64,000 nt of DNA from Mycolicibacterium sediminis. GTDB taxonomy: Bacteria; Actinomycetota; Actinomycetes; Mycobacteriales; Mycobacteriaceae. Location: assembly GCF_010731735.1 (NCBI RefSeq), contig NZ_AP022588.1:992001-1056000 (forward strand), read 5' to 3'. The stretch's first letter is position 1. Each line of letters opens with the position of its first letter. The notes beneath the pieces were generated by a model. It saw nothing but the letters and a program-made list of their open reading frames with translations. It ran no database searches and was not told where the DNA came from. This document shows positions 26,721 through 34,849 of the stretch, in pieces. The translations under genes were made by a program, and so were the position numbers.

Positions 26721-27178
26721 CCGGACTTGTCCAGGCAGAAGGTGAAGGCGTTCAGGGTGTTCACCGATCTCTCGTCCTTGACGACGTCGTCGATCTTGAT
26801 GCGGCACCCGATCGAGTCGCCGTCACCCTGAGCCGAGACGTTGACGAACACCGCAGGCTGGGTCGTGGTGGCGTCGTACGCCCAGGGCAGCGCCGCGTCG
26901 TCGGCTCGCTGCGGCTGAGCGTTCACGTCAAGGTAGGTGATGGTCGCGACCGTGCCGGGTGGGCCGTAGACCTCCAGGACCACGTGCTTGGGGTTGAACG
27001 GCACGATGTCGCTGTCGGCCCCGCTCGGCGTCGACGTGACGTCCTCGGAGGCGAAGATGCCGTGCAGCCGGAAGACGGCGAATCCGGCGACGACGAGCAC
27101 CACCACCGCGACCAACGGCATCCAGCGCCGGGCGAGTCGTCGTCCGATCGAGACACGCTGCGCGCGTGACTCTTTCAC
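26717..27178 (-). CDS. MmpS-family accessory protein
   Basis: A 153-residue membrane-anchored protein. One N-terminal membrane segment (about 20-38, MPLVAVVVLVVAGFAVFRL) is followed by an extracytoplasmic beta-rich domain with two Cys (CRIKIDD, FTFCLD), as in MmpS proteins that assist their MmpL. Start GTG 27178. The stop overlaps mmpL, so the pair is translationally coupled. Confidence 0.88.
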   Translation of the reverse strand: MKESRAQRVSIGRRLARRWMPLVAVVVLVVAGFAVFRLHGIFASEDVTSTPSGADSDIVPFNPKHVVLEVYGPPGTVATITYLDVNAQPQRADDAALPWAYDATTTQPAVFVNVSAQGDGDSIGCRIKIDDVVKDERSVNTLNAFTFCLDKSG

Positions 27179-27224
27179 CGGATACCGGCAGCGAATGTCA
27201 AGGAGATTCCCCTAGGGTGGCTAA

Positions 27225-27237
27225 TCAACGAGGTTGA
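27225..27237. promoter_or_regulatory. Small palindrome upstream of mmpS
   Basis: TCAAC-GAG-GTTGA, 5-bp arms, centred 53 bp before the mmpS GTG in a 190-bp gap. It could be an operator for mmpS/mmpL. The arms are short, so chance is possible. A CCTAGG lies at 27210-27215. I see nothing else in this gap. Confidence 0.25.
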
Positions 27238-27368
27238 CGGTACGACACCGGACCGTTCTCCACAACATCTGCCCTCAGTCGTCGTCGCACCAATCCTGGC
27301 CATTCACAGCAACTTCGGAGGTTCGGCCTCTGGCGTCACCGCGGTGGGGGTGGTAGGGGTCCCGAGGG

Positions 27369-27656
27369 TCAGGGGTCGACGTGGTACGGCGGTTCGCCGA
27401 CCCACCAGAGCCGGTTCGGGTCGACGGCCGAGCAGCGGACCCTGGTGGGCTCGGAGTCGCCCACGCCGCTGATGCCGTAGCCGAACGCGATCCGGCACCG
27501 GTCCCAGGTCCCGTCCGGCCTGACGGGCATGTCGCAGTACTGCACGGTGCCGCGGGTCTCGCACCCTGCGCTCGCCGGCGCCGCCGTGGCGAGCGCCACG
27601 CCCGCGACGAGCAGGACCCCGGCGGACGCCGCCGGTACCACCCGAAACCTGCTCAC
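27369..27656 (-). CDS. Secreted CDGP-type small protein
   Basis: A 95-residue exported protein with a signal peptide (1 to about 30, ending APASA). The mature part has four Cys and the block QYCDMPVRPDGTWDRC, matching the mycobacterial CDGP family (usually YCDGPxRPDGTW), but with Met in place of Gly. It ends in YHVDP, also family-typical. Function unknown; probably disulfide-stabilised. Start GTG 27656. Confidence 0.72.
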   Translation of the reverse strand: MSRFRVVPAASAGVLLVAGVALATAAPASAGCETRGTVQYCDMPVRPDGTWDRCRIAFGYGISGVGDSEPTRVRCSAVDPNRLWWVGEPPYHVDP

Positions 27657-27796
27657 GTGCAGGGACTTTACGCAGCGGTCGCCGTAGATGCCCGAGCCCG
27701 ACCGCCGGTCATCGGAGAGGGCTTTCGTCCCCTAGGATGTGGACATCCGATCGGGACTCCGATTGCCCTGGCCTTCGCCGACCCACTGGAGAACAC

Positions 27797-29071
27797 TTGA
27801 CGCCCATCCGCCATGTCCGTGGCGCCTGCCTGGCCGGCCTGCTGGCCGTGCTCGTCCTCGTCGGCACGTTCGTGGTCGCGAGCGCACCCGAGTGCACCAC
27901 GTCGTGCCCGGCGTCGGCGTCGGTCGCGCTGCTCGAGGAGGCTCCGGCGCCGCCGTCCCCCACCGAGCCCGCCGCGTTGAACCTGATCCCCGCCCCGGGC
28001 GCAGTCGACGTCAACCCCGACGGACGCGTGTTGGTCTCGGCAAGCCGAGGTGCCGTGCAGAGCGTCGAGATGGTGAACGACGCCGGCAAGGAGATCCCCG
28101 GCGTACTCACCCCCGACGGCACGGCGTGGAAGCCGACCGTTCAGCTCGGCTACGGGCGCACCTACACCCTCACCGTCGCGGGGCGCGGCCCCGGCGGCAT
28201 GCCCACGCGGCAGACCTCGAGCTTCACGACGCTGACACCGAGTGACCAGACGCGGGTGTACCTCAACACCGTCGGCTACACGCCGATTCAGGACGGCGGT
28301 ACCTACGGCATCGGCATGGTCGTCGTCGCGCACTTCGACGAGCCGATCACCGATCGGGCCGCCGCGGAGAAGAACCTGCGGGTCACCACGTCGCCGAAGG
28401 TGACGGGCAGCTGGTACTGGGTGGACCCGCAGACCGCCCACTGGCGGCCGCAGAATTACTACGCGCCGGGCACGAAGGTGCGGGTGCAGGCCGACCTCTA
28501 CGGCACCCAGCTGGGCGACGGCCTCTACGGCGAGCAGGACGAACAGGTCTCGTTCACCATCGGCGACTCGCACGTCTCCATCGCCGACGACACCACCAAG
28601 CAGGTCAGCGTGTTCGACGGCGGCAAGCTGGTGCGCACGATGCCGACGTCGATGGGCATGGGCGGCACCGAGACGATCGGCGGCACGACCCTGAGCTTCT
28701 GGACACCGCCCGGCACCTACACCGTCATCGGCAAGGCCAACCCGGTGATCATGGATTCCTCGACGTTCGGCCTGCCCGTCAACAGTCGGCTCGGATACCG
28801 CGAGACCATCCCGTGGGCCACTCAGATCAGCAGTGATGGCATCTACCTGCACCAGCTGAACTCGACGGTGTGGGCGCAGGGCAACACGGACACCAGCCAC
28901 GGCTGCCTGAACCTCAACAGCGACAACGCCGAGTGGTTCTACGGCTTCTCGCAGCCCGGTGACGTCGTCGAGGTGCGCAACACCGGTGGCGCACCGCTGC
29001 GCCTCGACCAGAACGGCGACTGGACGCTGCCCTGGCAGGAGTGGCAGAAGGGCAGCTCGCTGCACCAGTAG
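27797..29071 (+). CDS. L,D-transpeptidase with Ig-like domains
   Basis: A 424-residue cell-wall cross-linking enzyme. A signal-like hydrophobic segment (about 9-28) is followed by two Ig-like domains (about 55-280) and a C-terminal YkuD domain with His352, His368 and nucleophile Cys370 (TSHGCLN). It makes 3-3 peptidoglycan bridges and is the usual carbapenem-sensitive type of mycobacteria. The start is probably TTG 27797: GGAG lies about 6 bp upstream and this start places the signal segment correctly. The frame is open to 27737, but those codons do not resemble protein. Confidence 0.9.
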   Translation: MTPIRHVRGACLAGLLAVLVLVGTFVVASAPECTTSCPASASVALLEEAPAPPSPTEPAALNLIPAPGAVDVNPDGRVLVSASRGAVQSVEMVNDAGKEIPGVLTPDGTAWKPTVQLGYGRTYTLTVAGRGPGGMPTRQTSSFTTLTPSDQTRVYLNTVGYTPIQDGGTYGIGMVVVAHFDEPITDRAAAEKNLRVTTSPKVTGSWYWVDPQTAHWRPQNYYAPGTKVRVQADLYGTQLGDGLYGEQDEQVSFTIGDSHVSIADDTTKQVSVFDGGKLVRTMPTSMGMGGTETIGGTTLSFWTPPGTYTVIGKANPVIMDSSTFGLPVNSRLGYRETIPWATQISSDGIYLHQLNSTVWAQGNTDTSHGCLNLNSDNAEWFYGFSQPGDVVEVRNTGGAPLRLDQNGDWTLPWQEWQKGSSLHQ

Positions 29072-29084
29072 GCGCCAAGCCCTT

Positions 29085-29148
29085 CGCCGAGCGTGGGGCT
29101 GATGTACGCGATTCGCCCGGAATGCGTCTCTAGGCCCCACACTCGGCG
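29085..29148. repeat. Long hairpin repeat, copy 1 (between convergent genes)
   Basis: Imperfect inverted repeat with about 25-nt arms, 29085-29109 and 29124-29148. Outer parts read CGCCGAGCGTGGGGCT and its near-complement AGGCCCCACACTCGGCG. The 14-nt loop is GATTCGCCCGGAAT. It lies 13 bp after the L,D-transpeptidase stop and before the stop of the convergent DUF3159 gene. Related copies occur at 30617 and 32111. Probably a bidirectional terminator. Confidence 0.65.
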
Positions 29149-29153
29149 GGGCT

Positions 29154-29816
29154 TCACGTGGATGCGGGAGCCTCCACCTCTGCGGCGGCACTGCTGCGCC
29201 GTCGCGCCCGCCGGACCGCCCAGTACGTCACGAGCAGTGCCAGCCCGACCAGCGGATAGCCCATCGCGATGCGGGCGAAGGCCAGCCACCCCGTGGACCC
29301 GGCGTCGTAGAGCCAGTCCTGGACGAGGAATCTCGCGGCGAACACCGCGGTGAACGCCACCGTCGCGACGTCGAAGGCCCGCATCGTGATCCGGTCCGAG
29401 CGCCACGACTGCCGTGGCCCCGTGCTCGTCAACAGGTTCCACACCACACCCACCAGCGGCCGTCGAACCAGGATGGACACCGCGCAGACGACGGCCATCA
29501 CCAGGCTCACCCAGATGCCCGGCAGGAAGTAGCCCTCGGCCGAGCCGGTGTAGAAGGCGATCAGCGCCGCGACGCCGACCCCGAGCAGTCCCGACACGGC
29601 CGGTTGGATCGACTGCCTCCGCACCCGTCGCAGCACGATCAACCCGATGCTCGCGCAGACGGCGACGACCACCGCCGCATCAAGTCCGGCGACCGCGTTC
29701 GTGATCACGTACGCGATGGTCGGCACGGCGCCCGCCACCAGCCCCGACACACCGCCCATGCGGTCCAGGAGCGTCAGCGGCTCGTCGCGAGCTGGGTAAA
29801 GCGTTTTCTCGGTCAT
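29154..29816 (-). CDS. DUF3159 membrane protein
   Basis: A 220-residue protein with about six hydrophobic segments; RMGGVSGLVAGAVPTIAYVITN and RPLVGVVWNLL match the actinobacterial DUF3159 family. Role unknown. ATG 29816 was chosen over a codon five residues upstream because it gives the usual N-terminus. It is divergent from the MerR gene by 45 bp and converges with the L,D-transpeptidase gene over a hairpin. Confidence 0.78.
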   Translation of the reverse strand: MTEKTLYPARDEPLTLLDRMGGVSGLVAGAVPTIAYVITNAVAGLDAAVVVAVCASIGLIVLRRVRRQSIQPAVSGLLGVGVAALIAFYTGSAEGYFLPGIWVSLVMAVVCAVSILVRRPLVGVVWNLLTSTGPRQSWRSDRITMRAFDVATVAFTAVFAARFLVQDWLYDAGSTGWLAFARIAMGYPLVGLALLVTYWAVRRARRRSSAAAEVEAPAST

Positions 29817-29861
29817 GCCGCGAGCACACACCCGGACGCTGCGGCACGGTCAAATCCGGCG

Positions 29862-30608
29862 ATGAACCAGAATGGCACCGTGGCGTGGAGCACCCGTGAG
29901 ATCGCCGAGCTGGCCGGCACCAGCGTGCGGGCCGTCCGGCACTACCACCAGGTCGGTCTGCTGGCCGAGCCCGAGCGCCGCTCCAACGGCTACAAGCAGT
30001 ACGGCGTGCCCCACCTCGTCCGGCTGGTGCGGATCAGGCGTCTGACGGATCTCGGCCTGTCCCTGCCGCAGATCGCCGAACTCGACGACTCCGACGATCA
30101 TCCGCGCGAGGCGCTGCTCGCCCTGGACGCCGAACTCGCGGACACCATCGAACGGTTGCAGGGTGCCCGCGCCGAGGTGGGCCGGCTGCTGGCGACCTCC
30201 ACGCCCACGGACCTGCCGATGGAGTTCGTCCCGGCGGACGCCGTCGCCTCCCTATCAGACGCCGACCGCTCACTCGTCGTCGTCATGACCCGGGTGCTGG
30301 GACCGGAGGGCCTGCGTGTCTACGCCGACGTACTGAACAACGCACCCCCCGAGCCGACGGCCTCGGCATTCGACGAGCTGCCTGCCGACGCCGACGAGAC
30401 CACTCGTCGCGAACTCGCCGAGCGGATGGCCCCGTACATCCGCGCGCTGTACGACGCGCATCCCGGCCTGCGGGAGACCCGGACGGACGCCCCGCGAGGA
30501 GAGCGGTACGCGGCCGAGACCATCGCCGAGGCGATCACCGAGCTGTACAACGAGGCGCAGCTCGACGTGCTCCGCCGTAGTCGGGAACTCGTGGACGAGT
30601 CGCCGTAG
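29862..30608 (+). CDS. MerR-family transcriptional regulator
   Basis: A 248-residue regulator. The N-terminal winged HTH (about 10-78) reads STREIAELAGTSVRAVRHYHQVGLL followed by RLTDLGLSLPQI, typical of MerR. The C-terminal 150 residues form a helical domain of unknown ligand, without a metal-binding Cys cluster. ATG 29862 begins just before the HTH. It is divergent from the DUF3159 gene and could control it. Confidence 0.85.
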   Translation: MNQNGTVAWSTREIAELAGTSVRAVRHYHQVGLLAEPERRSNGYKQYGVPHLVRLVRIRRLTDLGLSLPQIAELDDSDDHPREALLALDAELADTIERLQGARAEVGRLLATSTPTDLPMEFVPADAVASLSDADRSLVVVMTRVLGPEGLRVYADVLNNAPPEPTASAFDELPADADETTRRELAERMAPYIRALYDAHPGLRETRTDAPRGERYAAETIAEAITELYNEAQLDVLRRSRELVDESP

Positions 30609-30616
30609 CGCCGCGC

Positions 30617-30682
30617 CCGCCGAGTGTGGGGCTCGTGTACGGCTTTCGCTCCAAACGCGTACACGAGGCCCACAGTCGGCGG
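30617..30682. repeat. Long hairpin repeat, copy 2 (best preserved)
   Basis: 25-nt arms at 30617-30641 and 30658-30682 with two mismatches and a 16-nt loop. Outer core CCGCCGAGTGTGGG, inner core CTCGTGTACG. It fills the space between the MerR stop (30608) and the stop of the convergent lipoprotein gene (30685). Same family as 29085 and 32111. Probably a bidirectional terminator. Confidence 0.7.
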
Positions 30683-30684
30683 TG

Positions 30685-31344
30685 CTACGCGGTCGTGTTG
30701 GCGAGCGCCTCGATCCGCTCGCGTGCGGCCTTCGCCATCGCCAGGACGTCGAAGCCGTTGGTGACGTTGCAGGACGTGATCTCGATGGCCGCGTTGTACG
30801 CCGCGGTGAAGGCGTTGTCGCAGGCCCATCCGCTGGGGTCGTTGACCGACCACAGCACGATGTCGGCTGATCCGGAGTCGACGGGTGGCAGGACGTCGAA
30901 GTCGAAGTGGGACCCGTCGGTACCCCGGACCGACAGCACCGTTCCGCGGCAGGAGTCGATCGTGCGCCGAACCGTGGCGATCGCGGCGGCCGCATCGAAG
31001 GTCGTCGGATAGACGCCGAGGAGTTCGACGATGCCGGCGCCACCGACCTCCTCCGGGGCGTCCCACACCGCACCTGACTGCGCTGCGGGCCGGCCGGCGA
31101 CGATGAAGGGCGGCTCCACCTCTCGGGACAGCCCGGCGCACCGCTCGGGGTCCACGGCGACGAAGAGGTTGCCGTCCGAATCCGTCCGCGTCTTACCCTC
31201 GGGGCTGACGAGGTCGTCGACCTGCGTCACCGGAATGGGCCCGACGGGCACGTCGGCGCGTGGCCGAGCGTCGTCGATGACGCGGGTGCATCCGGCCAGC
31301 ACGAGGCACACGACGAGCGCCACCACCTGTCCCGCCCTGGTCAT
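30685..31344 (-). CDS. Lipoprotein with PknH-like sensor domain
   Basis: A 219-residue predicted lipoprotein: signal peptide with lipobox LAGC, Cys19 as modified residue. The mature part resembles the extracellular domain of mycobacterial PknH (about 75-215), with conserved Cys (RCAGL, SCRG, ACDN, SCNV) that could form two disulfides. It would sit on the outer face of the membrane and bind an unknown ligand. ATG 31344 gives the correct signal peptide. Confidence 0.78.
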   Translation of the reverse strand: MTRAGQVVALVVCLVLAGCTRVIDDARPRADVPVGPIPVTQVDDLVSPEGKTRTDSDGNLFVAVDPERCAGLSREVEPPFIVAGRPAAQSGAVWDAPEEVGGAGIVELLGVYPTTFDAAAAIATVRRTIDSCRGTVLSVRGTDGSHFDFDVLPPVDSGSADIVLWSVNDPSGWACDNAFTAAYNAAIEITSCNVTNGFDVLAMAKAARERIEALANTTA

Positions 31345-31363
31345 GGCCGAAGTGTAGGGCGGG

Positions 31364-32020
31364 CTAGCCCGCGGCCGCGATGCCGAGGAACTCGCGGACG
31401 GGTTCGACGCCGTCCAACCGGACGTCGTCACGGCGCACCGCCGACCACTGCTGGCGCGTCATGGCGAAGTCCCGCATGGTGTCCGGGTGCCCTCTGCGCT
31501 GCATCACGACGGGCTCGCGTTCGGTGTACGGGAGTGATCCGGTGACACCGAGGGATGCGGTGTTGTCGTGCCACGCCCGCGTCGTCGCCGTCGCACCGCC
31601 AAGGCCCGCGAAGAGCAGGTGCAGCGCGGCCTGCCGCATCTCGCGTCCCAGCCCCCGGCCCTGGTGCCGACGTCCGAGCCACGAGCCGGTGCTCGCACTG
31701 CGGGTGGTCGTGAAGTCCTCGGCGTCGAGCGTGCACAGGCCGACGAGGCGCCCGTCCCCGTCCTCGACGGCCAGGTTCAGCGCCCACTTCGCCGTCGTCG
31801 TCTCCGCCCTGCACCGCCAGAGGTACCGCAGGGTGTTGCGCTGCTGCTCCGGCGGCGCGACGTCGGTCCATGGCTCGGAGAAGGGCATGGTGGCGGGATC
31901 GTGAATGCCCTCGGCGGCGAGGTCCGCGAGTCGTTCCGCGTGGTCGTCGGTCACGTAGGCCAGCGTCACCCGCGGGGTCGACACGCGTAGGCCGAACAGG
32001 GGCCAGATTGCCGAGGTCAT
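31364..32020 (-). CDS. GNAT-family N-acetyltransferase
   Basis: A 218-residue acetyltransferase. The acetyl-CoA loop is RRHQGRGLGREMRQAALHL (Q/RxxGxG/A). The N-terminus (IWPLFGLRVSTPRVTLAYV) is typical of RimJ/RimL-like GNATs in mycobacteria. It would acetylate an amine, perhaps a protein N-terminus, in the cytoplasm. Start ATG 32020; an ATG three codons upstream is possible. It lies downstream of the carotenoid oxygenase but is separated by a hairpin. Confidence 0.82.
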   Translation of the reverse strand: MTSAIWPLFGLRVSTPRVTLAYVTDDHAERLADLAAEGIHDPATMPFSEPWTDVAPPEQQRNTLRYLWRCRAETTTAKWALNLAVEDGDGRLVGLCTLDAEDFTTTRSASTGSWLGRRHQGRGLGREMRQAALHLLFAGLGGATATTRAWHDNTASLGVTGSLPYTEREPVVMQRRGHPDTMRDFAMTRQQWSAVRRDDVRLDGVEPVREFLGIAAAG

Positions 32021-32110
32021 GGGATTCATGGCACCGCACGGAGGGTGCCGACGGCAACCGAATTCGCAGCGGTCACGTCCCGCGTGCTTCGTCGCCGGCG
32101 GCCCACCCCC

Positions 32111-32172
32111 GCCGAGTGTGGGTCCTGTGTACGGTTTCCACTCGAATCCCGTACACGAGGCCCACACTCGGC
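32111..32172. repeat. Long hairpin repeat, copy 3
   Basis: Arms at 32111-32133 and 32150-32172, 23 nt with a few mismatches, 16-nt loop. Outer core GCCGAGTGTGGG, inner core GTGTACG, as in the copy at 30617. It lies 14 bp after the stop (minus strand) of the carotenoid oxygenase, so probably ends that transcript before the GNAT gene. Confidence 0.65.
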
Positions 32173-32186
32173 CAGCACGCCAGGCG

Positions 32187-33632
32187 CTAGCCCGCCGTCG
32201 GCACCCAGTTCCCGTGGAAACCCGCCGGAACTCGGTGCGGCAGAGCGATGGCCGCGATCGACTCCAGGGTGCGGGCGTCCACGATCGCCAGTTCGCTGCG
32301 GTCACTCGGCCGGTCGTAGACGTAGCCCATCAGCACGCCGTCGTCCTCGTCGGCGTCCGGCGCCGAGGGGTGGAAGACGAACTCGCCCAGCGACTTGTCC
32401 GCTCCGAAGTGCCGCGCCTGACTGCCGCCGCCGACGAGGTCGTGCTTGAGCAGCGTGCCGGTGCCGCCCGTACCCTCCCCGACCGCGGGCGCGTAGCCGT
32501 AGCGGTGCCGCTTGCCGACGCGACGCTCGTCGACGCGGGGGAACTCCTGCGCCCGGTCGTCGATCCGCGACTCCCGAACCTTGCCGTCGGCCAGGTCCAC
32601 CGTCCAGCGGTCGAGCGTGGGCGGGCCGTCGTTGGGTCCGAGGTGGTCGGTGTCGAACATCTTCGGGTGGCGGACGACGTCGAGGACCACCGTGTCCCCG
32701 TCGTCGTAGGCATTCATCGGGTGGAAGACGTAGCAGGGCTCGACGTCGAACCACCGCACGTCCGCGCTTCCACCGTCACGCGGCATCACCCCGACCCGCG
32801 CCGGGTATCGCGGGTTCCACGAGTACGGGAAGCGGCGGTCGGCGCCCATACCCCCGGACGACGACCTGGCGCTGATCGGATCGGGGATGCGGACGCGTCC
32901 GATCAAGGCGGACAACAGGAGTCGGGCGGGCAGGCGCAGTCCGCGCGGTACCGTCATCTCCGCGGCCTGCCGGCTGTCGAACGTGACCGGGAGGTCGTAG
33001 AAGACGACGTACTTCTCGGTCAGCGAGAAGTCGTGCATCATCGGACTGCCGGTGACCTCGATGTCGACGGTGCGGCGAGCACGGCCGTCGACGCCGATGA
33101 CCGAGTACTGCACGGTGTTCCCGCGGAACATGTCGTACGACACCGCGTGGAGTTCGCCGGTGTCGGGGTCCCGCTTGGGATGGGCGGTGTAGCCACCCGA
33201 GATCGTCCCGTCGAAGTCGCACGGTCCGACGGTGTCGAGTTCATCGGTCATCTCGTAGTTGGCGACCCCGCCCTCGACCAACGCCAGCGTCCTACCCGCG
33301 TGACCGATCACGTTGGTGTTGGCGCCCAGCGCCGAGAGGCCGGTGTGCCCGGTCCGTCGCGGCTCGCCCAGCATCCGCGTCGCATGCGGGCTGCGCACCC
33401 ACCGGTTGCGGTACCACTCGGCCTTGCCGTCGCGGATCCGCATCCCGTGCACCATGCCGTCGCCGACGAACCAGTGGTACAGCTCGGGATCGATCTCGCC
33501 GATGGGGTTCGGGCCGTTGCGGAGGTAGCGGCCGTCGAGGTAGTCGGGGATGGTGCCGGTCACGGCGAGGTCGGTCAGCGTGAACTCCTCGGCGACCGGT
33601 GCGAACTCGTCGTGCAGATAGCGGTTGCTCAT
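32187..33632 (-). CDS. Carotenoid oxygenase family protein
   Basis: A 481-residue non-haem iron enzyme of the carotenoid/apocarotenoid cleavage family. The four iron-binding histidines are recognisable: His151 (YTAHPK), His200 (MMHDF), His304 (FHPMNAY) and His473 (FHGNW). It would split a carotenoid, apocarotenoid or stilbene double bond with O2 in the cytoplasm. ATG 33632 has GGAAGG upstream. It is divergent from a TetR gene, with a double palindrome in the 66-bp gap that likely controls both. Confidence 0.9.
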   Translation of the reverse strand: MSNRYLHDEFAPVAEEFTLTDLAVTGTIPDYLDGRYLRNGPNPIGEIDPELYHWFVGDGMVHGMRIRDGKAEWYRNRWVRSPHATRMLGEPRRTGHTGLSALGANTNVIGHAGRTLALVEGGVANYEMTDELDTVGPCDFDGTISGGYTAHPKRDPDTGELHAVSYDMFRGNTVQYSVIGVDGRARRTVDIEVTGSPMMHDFSLTEKYVVFYDLPVTFDSRQAAEMTVPRGLRLPARLLLSALIGRVRIPDPISARSSSGGMGADRRFPYSWNPRYPARVGVMPRDGGSADVRWFDVEPCYVFHPMNAYDDGDTVVLDVVRHPKMFDTDHLGPNDGPPTLDRWTVDLADGKVRESRIDDRAQEFPRVDERRVGKRHRYGYAPAVGEGTGGTGTLLKHDLVGGGSQARHFGADKSLGEFVFHPSAPDADEDDGVLMGYVYDRPSDRSELAIVDARTLESIAAIALPHRVPAGFHGNWVPTAG

Positions 33633-33642
33633 GCGGAGCCTT

Positions 33643-33685
33643 CCATAACGGTGTTATCGGTTACCCAGTTATAACAGCGTTATGG
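33643..33685. promoter_or_regulatory. Tandem TetR-type operators between carotenoid oxygenase and TetR genes
   Basis: Two 13-bp palindromes ATAAC-N3-GTTAT at 33645-33657 and 33671-33683, 26 bp centre to centre. The two units with flanks also form one large inverted repeat (33643-33657 with 33671-33685, one mismatch). They fill the gap between the divergent starts at 33632 and 33699. Such arrays bind two TetR dimers. This is seen directly; the binding protein is inferred. Confidence 0.7.
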
Positions 33686-33698
33686 CAAGATCGCAACG

Positions 33699-34352
33699 GT
33701 GAGCGACGTTCGGGAGCGGTTGATCGACGGCGGGATCCGGCTGTTGGAGCGCGACGGACTGCAATCGCTCAGCGTCCGCAACCTGGCGGCCGAGGTCGGC
33801 ACGTCGACGATGGCCGTCTACACCCACTTCGGCGGCATGACCGGGGTCATCGACGCCGTGGCGAGTGCAGCATTCACCCGCTTCACCGATGCCCTGACCG
33901 ACGCGGACCAGACCGATGACCCCGTCGCGGACTTCCTCGTGATGGGCGGCGCCTATCGGGGATTCGCGCTCGCGAATCCGCAGCGCTATCAGCTGATCTT
34001 CGGCGCCACCTCGCCGGCGTCGGTCGCGGGGTACCGCACCGACGTCACGAGCACCGGCAGCGTGACCGACCGAGCCGAATGGGCGGAGTCGTTCGAGGCG
34101 CTCCGCAACGCCGTACGCCGGATGATCGCCGCGGGCCGGATACGCGACGACGGCGAACTCAACGTGGCCGGTCGACTGTGGAGCCTCGTCCACGGCGCCG
34201 TCATGCTCGAACTGGCGGGCTTCTTCGGCCACGAGGGCCACGGGCTGACCCAGGTCCTCGGCCCACTCGTCGTGGACGCGCTGGTCGGCATGGGCGCCGA
34301 CCGTGAGGCGACGCACCGTTCCCTGGCCGCGGCCATGGACGCGTCAGGCTGA
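33699..34352 (+). CDS. TetR/AcrR-family regulator (WHG-type C-domain)
   Basis: A 217-residue TetR protein with HTH at about 22-55 (SVRNLAAEVGTSTMAVYTHF). The C-terminal part contains RLWSLVHGAVMLELAGFF, the WHG-type block of one TetR ligand domain. Start GTG 33699. It is divergent from the carotenoid oxygenase and probably represses it and itself through the ATAAC-N3-GTTAT sites, with a carotenoid-derived or other hydrophobic effector (inference). Confidence 0.83.
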   Translation: MSDVRERLIDGGIRLLERDGLQSLSVRNLAAEVGTSTMAVYTHFGGMTGVIDAVASAAFTRFTDALTDADQTDDPVADFLVMGGAYRGFALANPQRYQLIFGATSPASVAGYRTDVTSTGSVTDRAEWAESFEALRNAVRRMIAAGRIRDDGELNVAGRLWSLVHGAVMLELAGFFGHEGHGLTQVLGPLVVDALVGMGADREATHRSLAAAMDASG

Positions 34353-34361
34353 TTGCGTGCG

Positions 34362-34398
34362 ACGGTCCACCGCGACGACGAACGCCGCGGTGGACCGT
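34362..34398. terminator. Hairpin between convergent genes
   Basis: Perfect 13-bp arms: ACGGTCCACCGCG (34362-34374) and its complement (34386-34398), 11-nt loop. It begins 10 bp after the TetR stop and ends 10 bp before the stop of the convergent Pro-rich protein gene. Probable bidirectional terminator without a T-tract. Confidence 0.6.
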
Positions 34399-34408
34399 GA
34401 CCCGATCG

Positions 34409-34747
34409 CTAGTACGTCGGGATGAAGACGCCGTTCTGCCAGACGCCCCAGTGGTTCCACCCCTGGTCCCAGACCTGCGGTTGACCATTGGCCCACGACG
34501 GATCGACCGGCTTGGGCGGTGCCCACGCCGGCGGCTGGCCCACGTTCGGTTCGGCGGGCGGCGCCGCGGGCGGCGGCGGGCCGGGATGCCACATCTGGCC
34601 GGGTGGCGGCGGGGGCGGCGGTGCCGGCTGACCGGGAGCAGGAGGCGGTGCGGGTTCGGCGATCGCGCTGGCGGCGCCGAGTCCCATCGCGCCCGAGGTG
34701 AGGCCACCCACGAGGGCGGCGCCGGCAAGGACCTTGCGAAGCATCAT
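34409..34747 (-). CDS. Secreted proline-rich protein
   Basis: A 112-residue exported protein: signal peptide 1 to about 30 (ending AIAEP), then a Pro-rich region with poly-Pro runs, and a Trp-rich C-terminus (WDQGWNHWGVWQNGVFIP). It is a low-complexity mycobacterial envelope protein of unknown role. ATG 34747 (first of two) has GGAG upstream. Confidence 0.7.
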   Translation of the reverse strand: MMLRKVLAGAALVGGLTSGAMGLGAASAIAEPAPPPAPGQPAPPPPPPPGQMWHPGPPPPAAPPAEPNVGQPPAWAPPKPVDPSWANGQPQVWDQGWNHWGVWQNGVFIPTY

Positions 34748-34849
34748 GCTGGGCGACTCCTATCTGAGTTCGTGACCAAAACTGACGATCTCTAGGTATC
34801 CAACGGCTTCGTCGATAAACACACCCGACTCCGGTACCGGCAACGGCGC

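Noticed and set aside
24885..26831. 648-codon plus-strand frame opposite mmpL
   Set aside because: No recognisable protein features; the minus-strand MmpL has proton-relay motifs and membrane segments throughout.
32019..33674. 551-codon plus-strand frame opposite the carotenoid oxygenase
   Set aside because: The opposite strand has all four iron-binding histidines; this frame also reads through a hairpin repeat.
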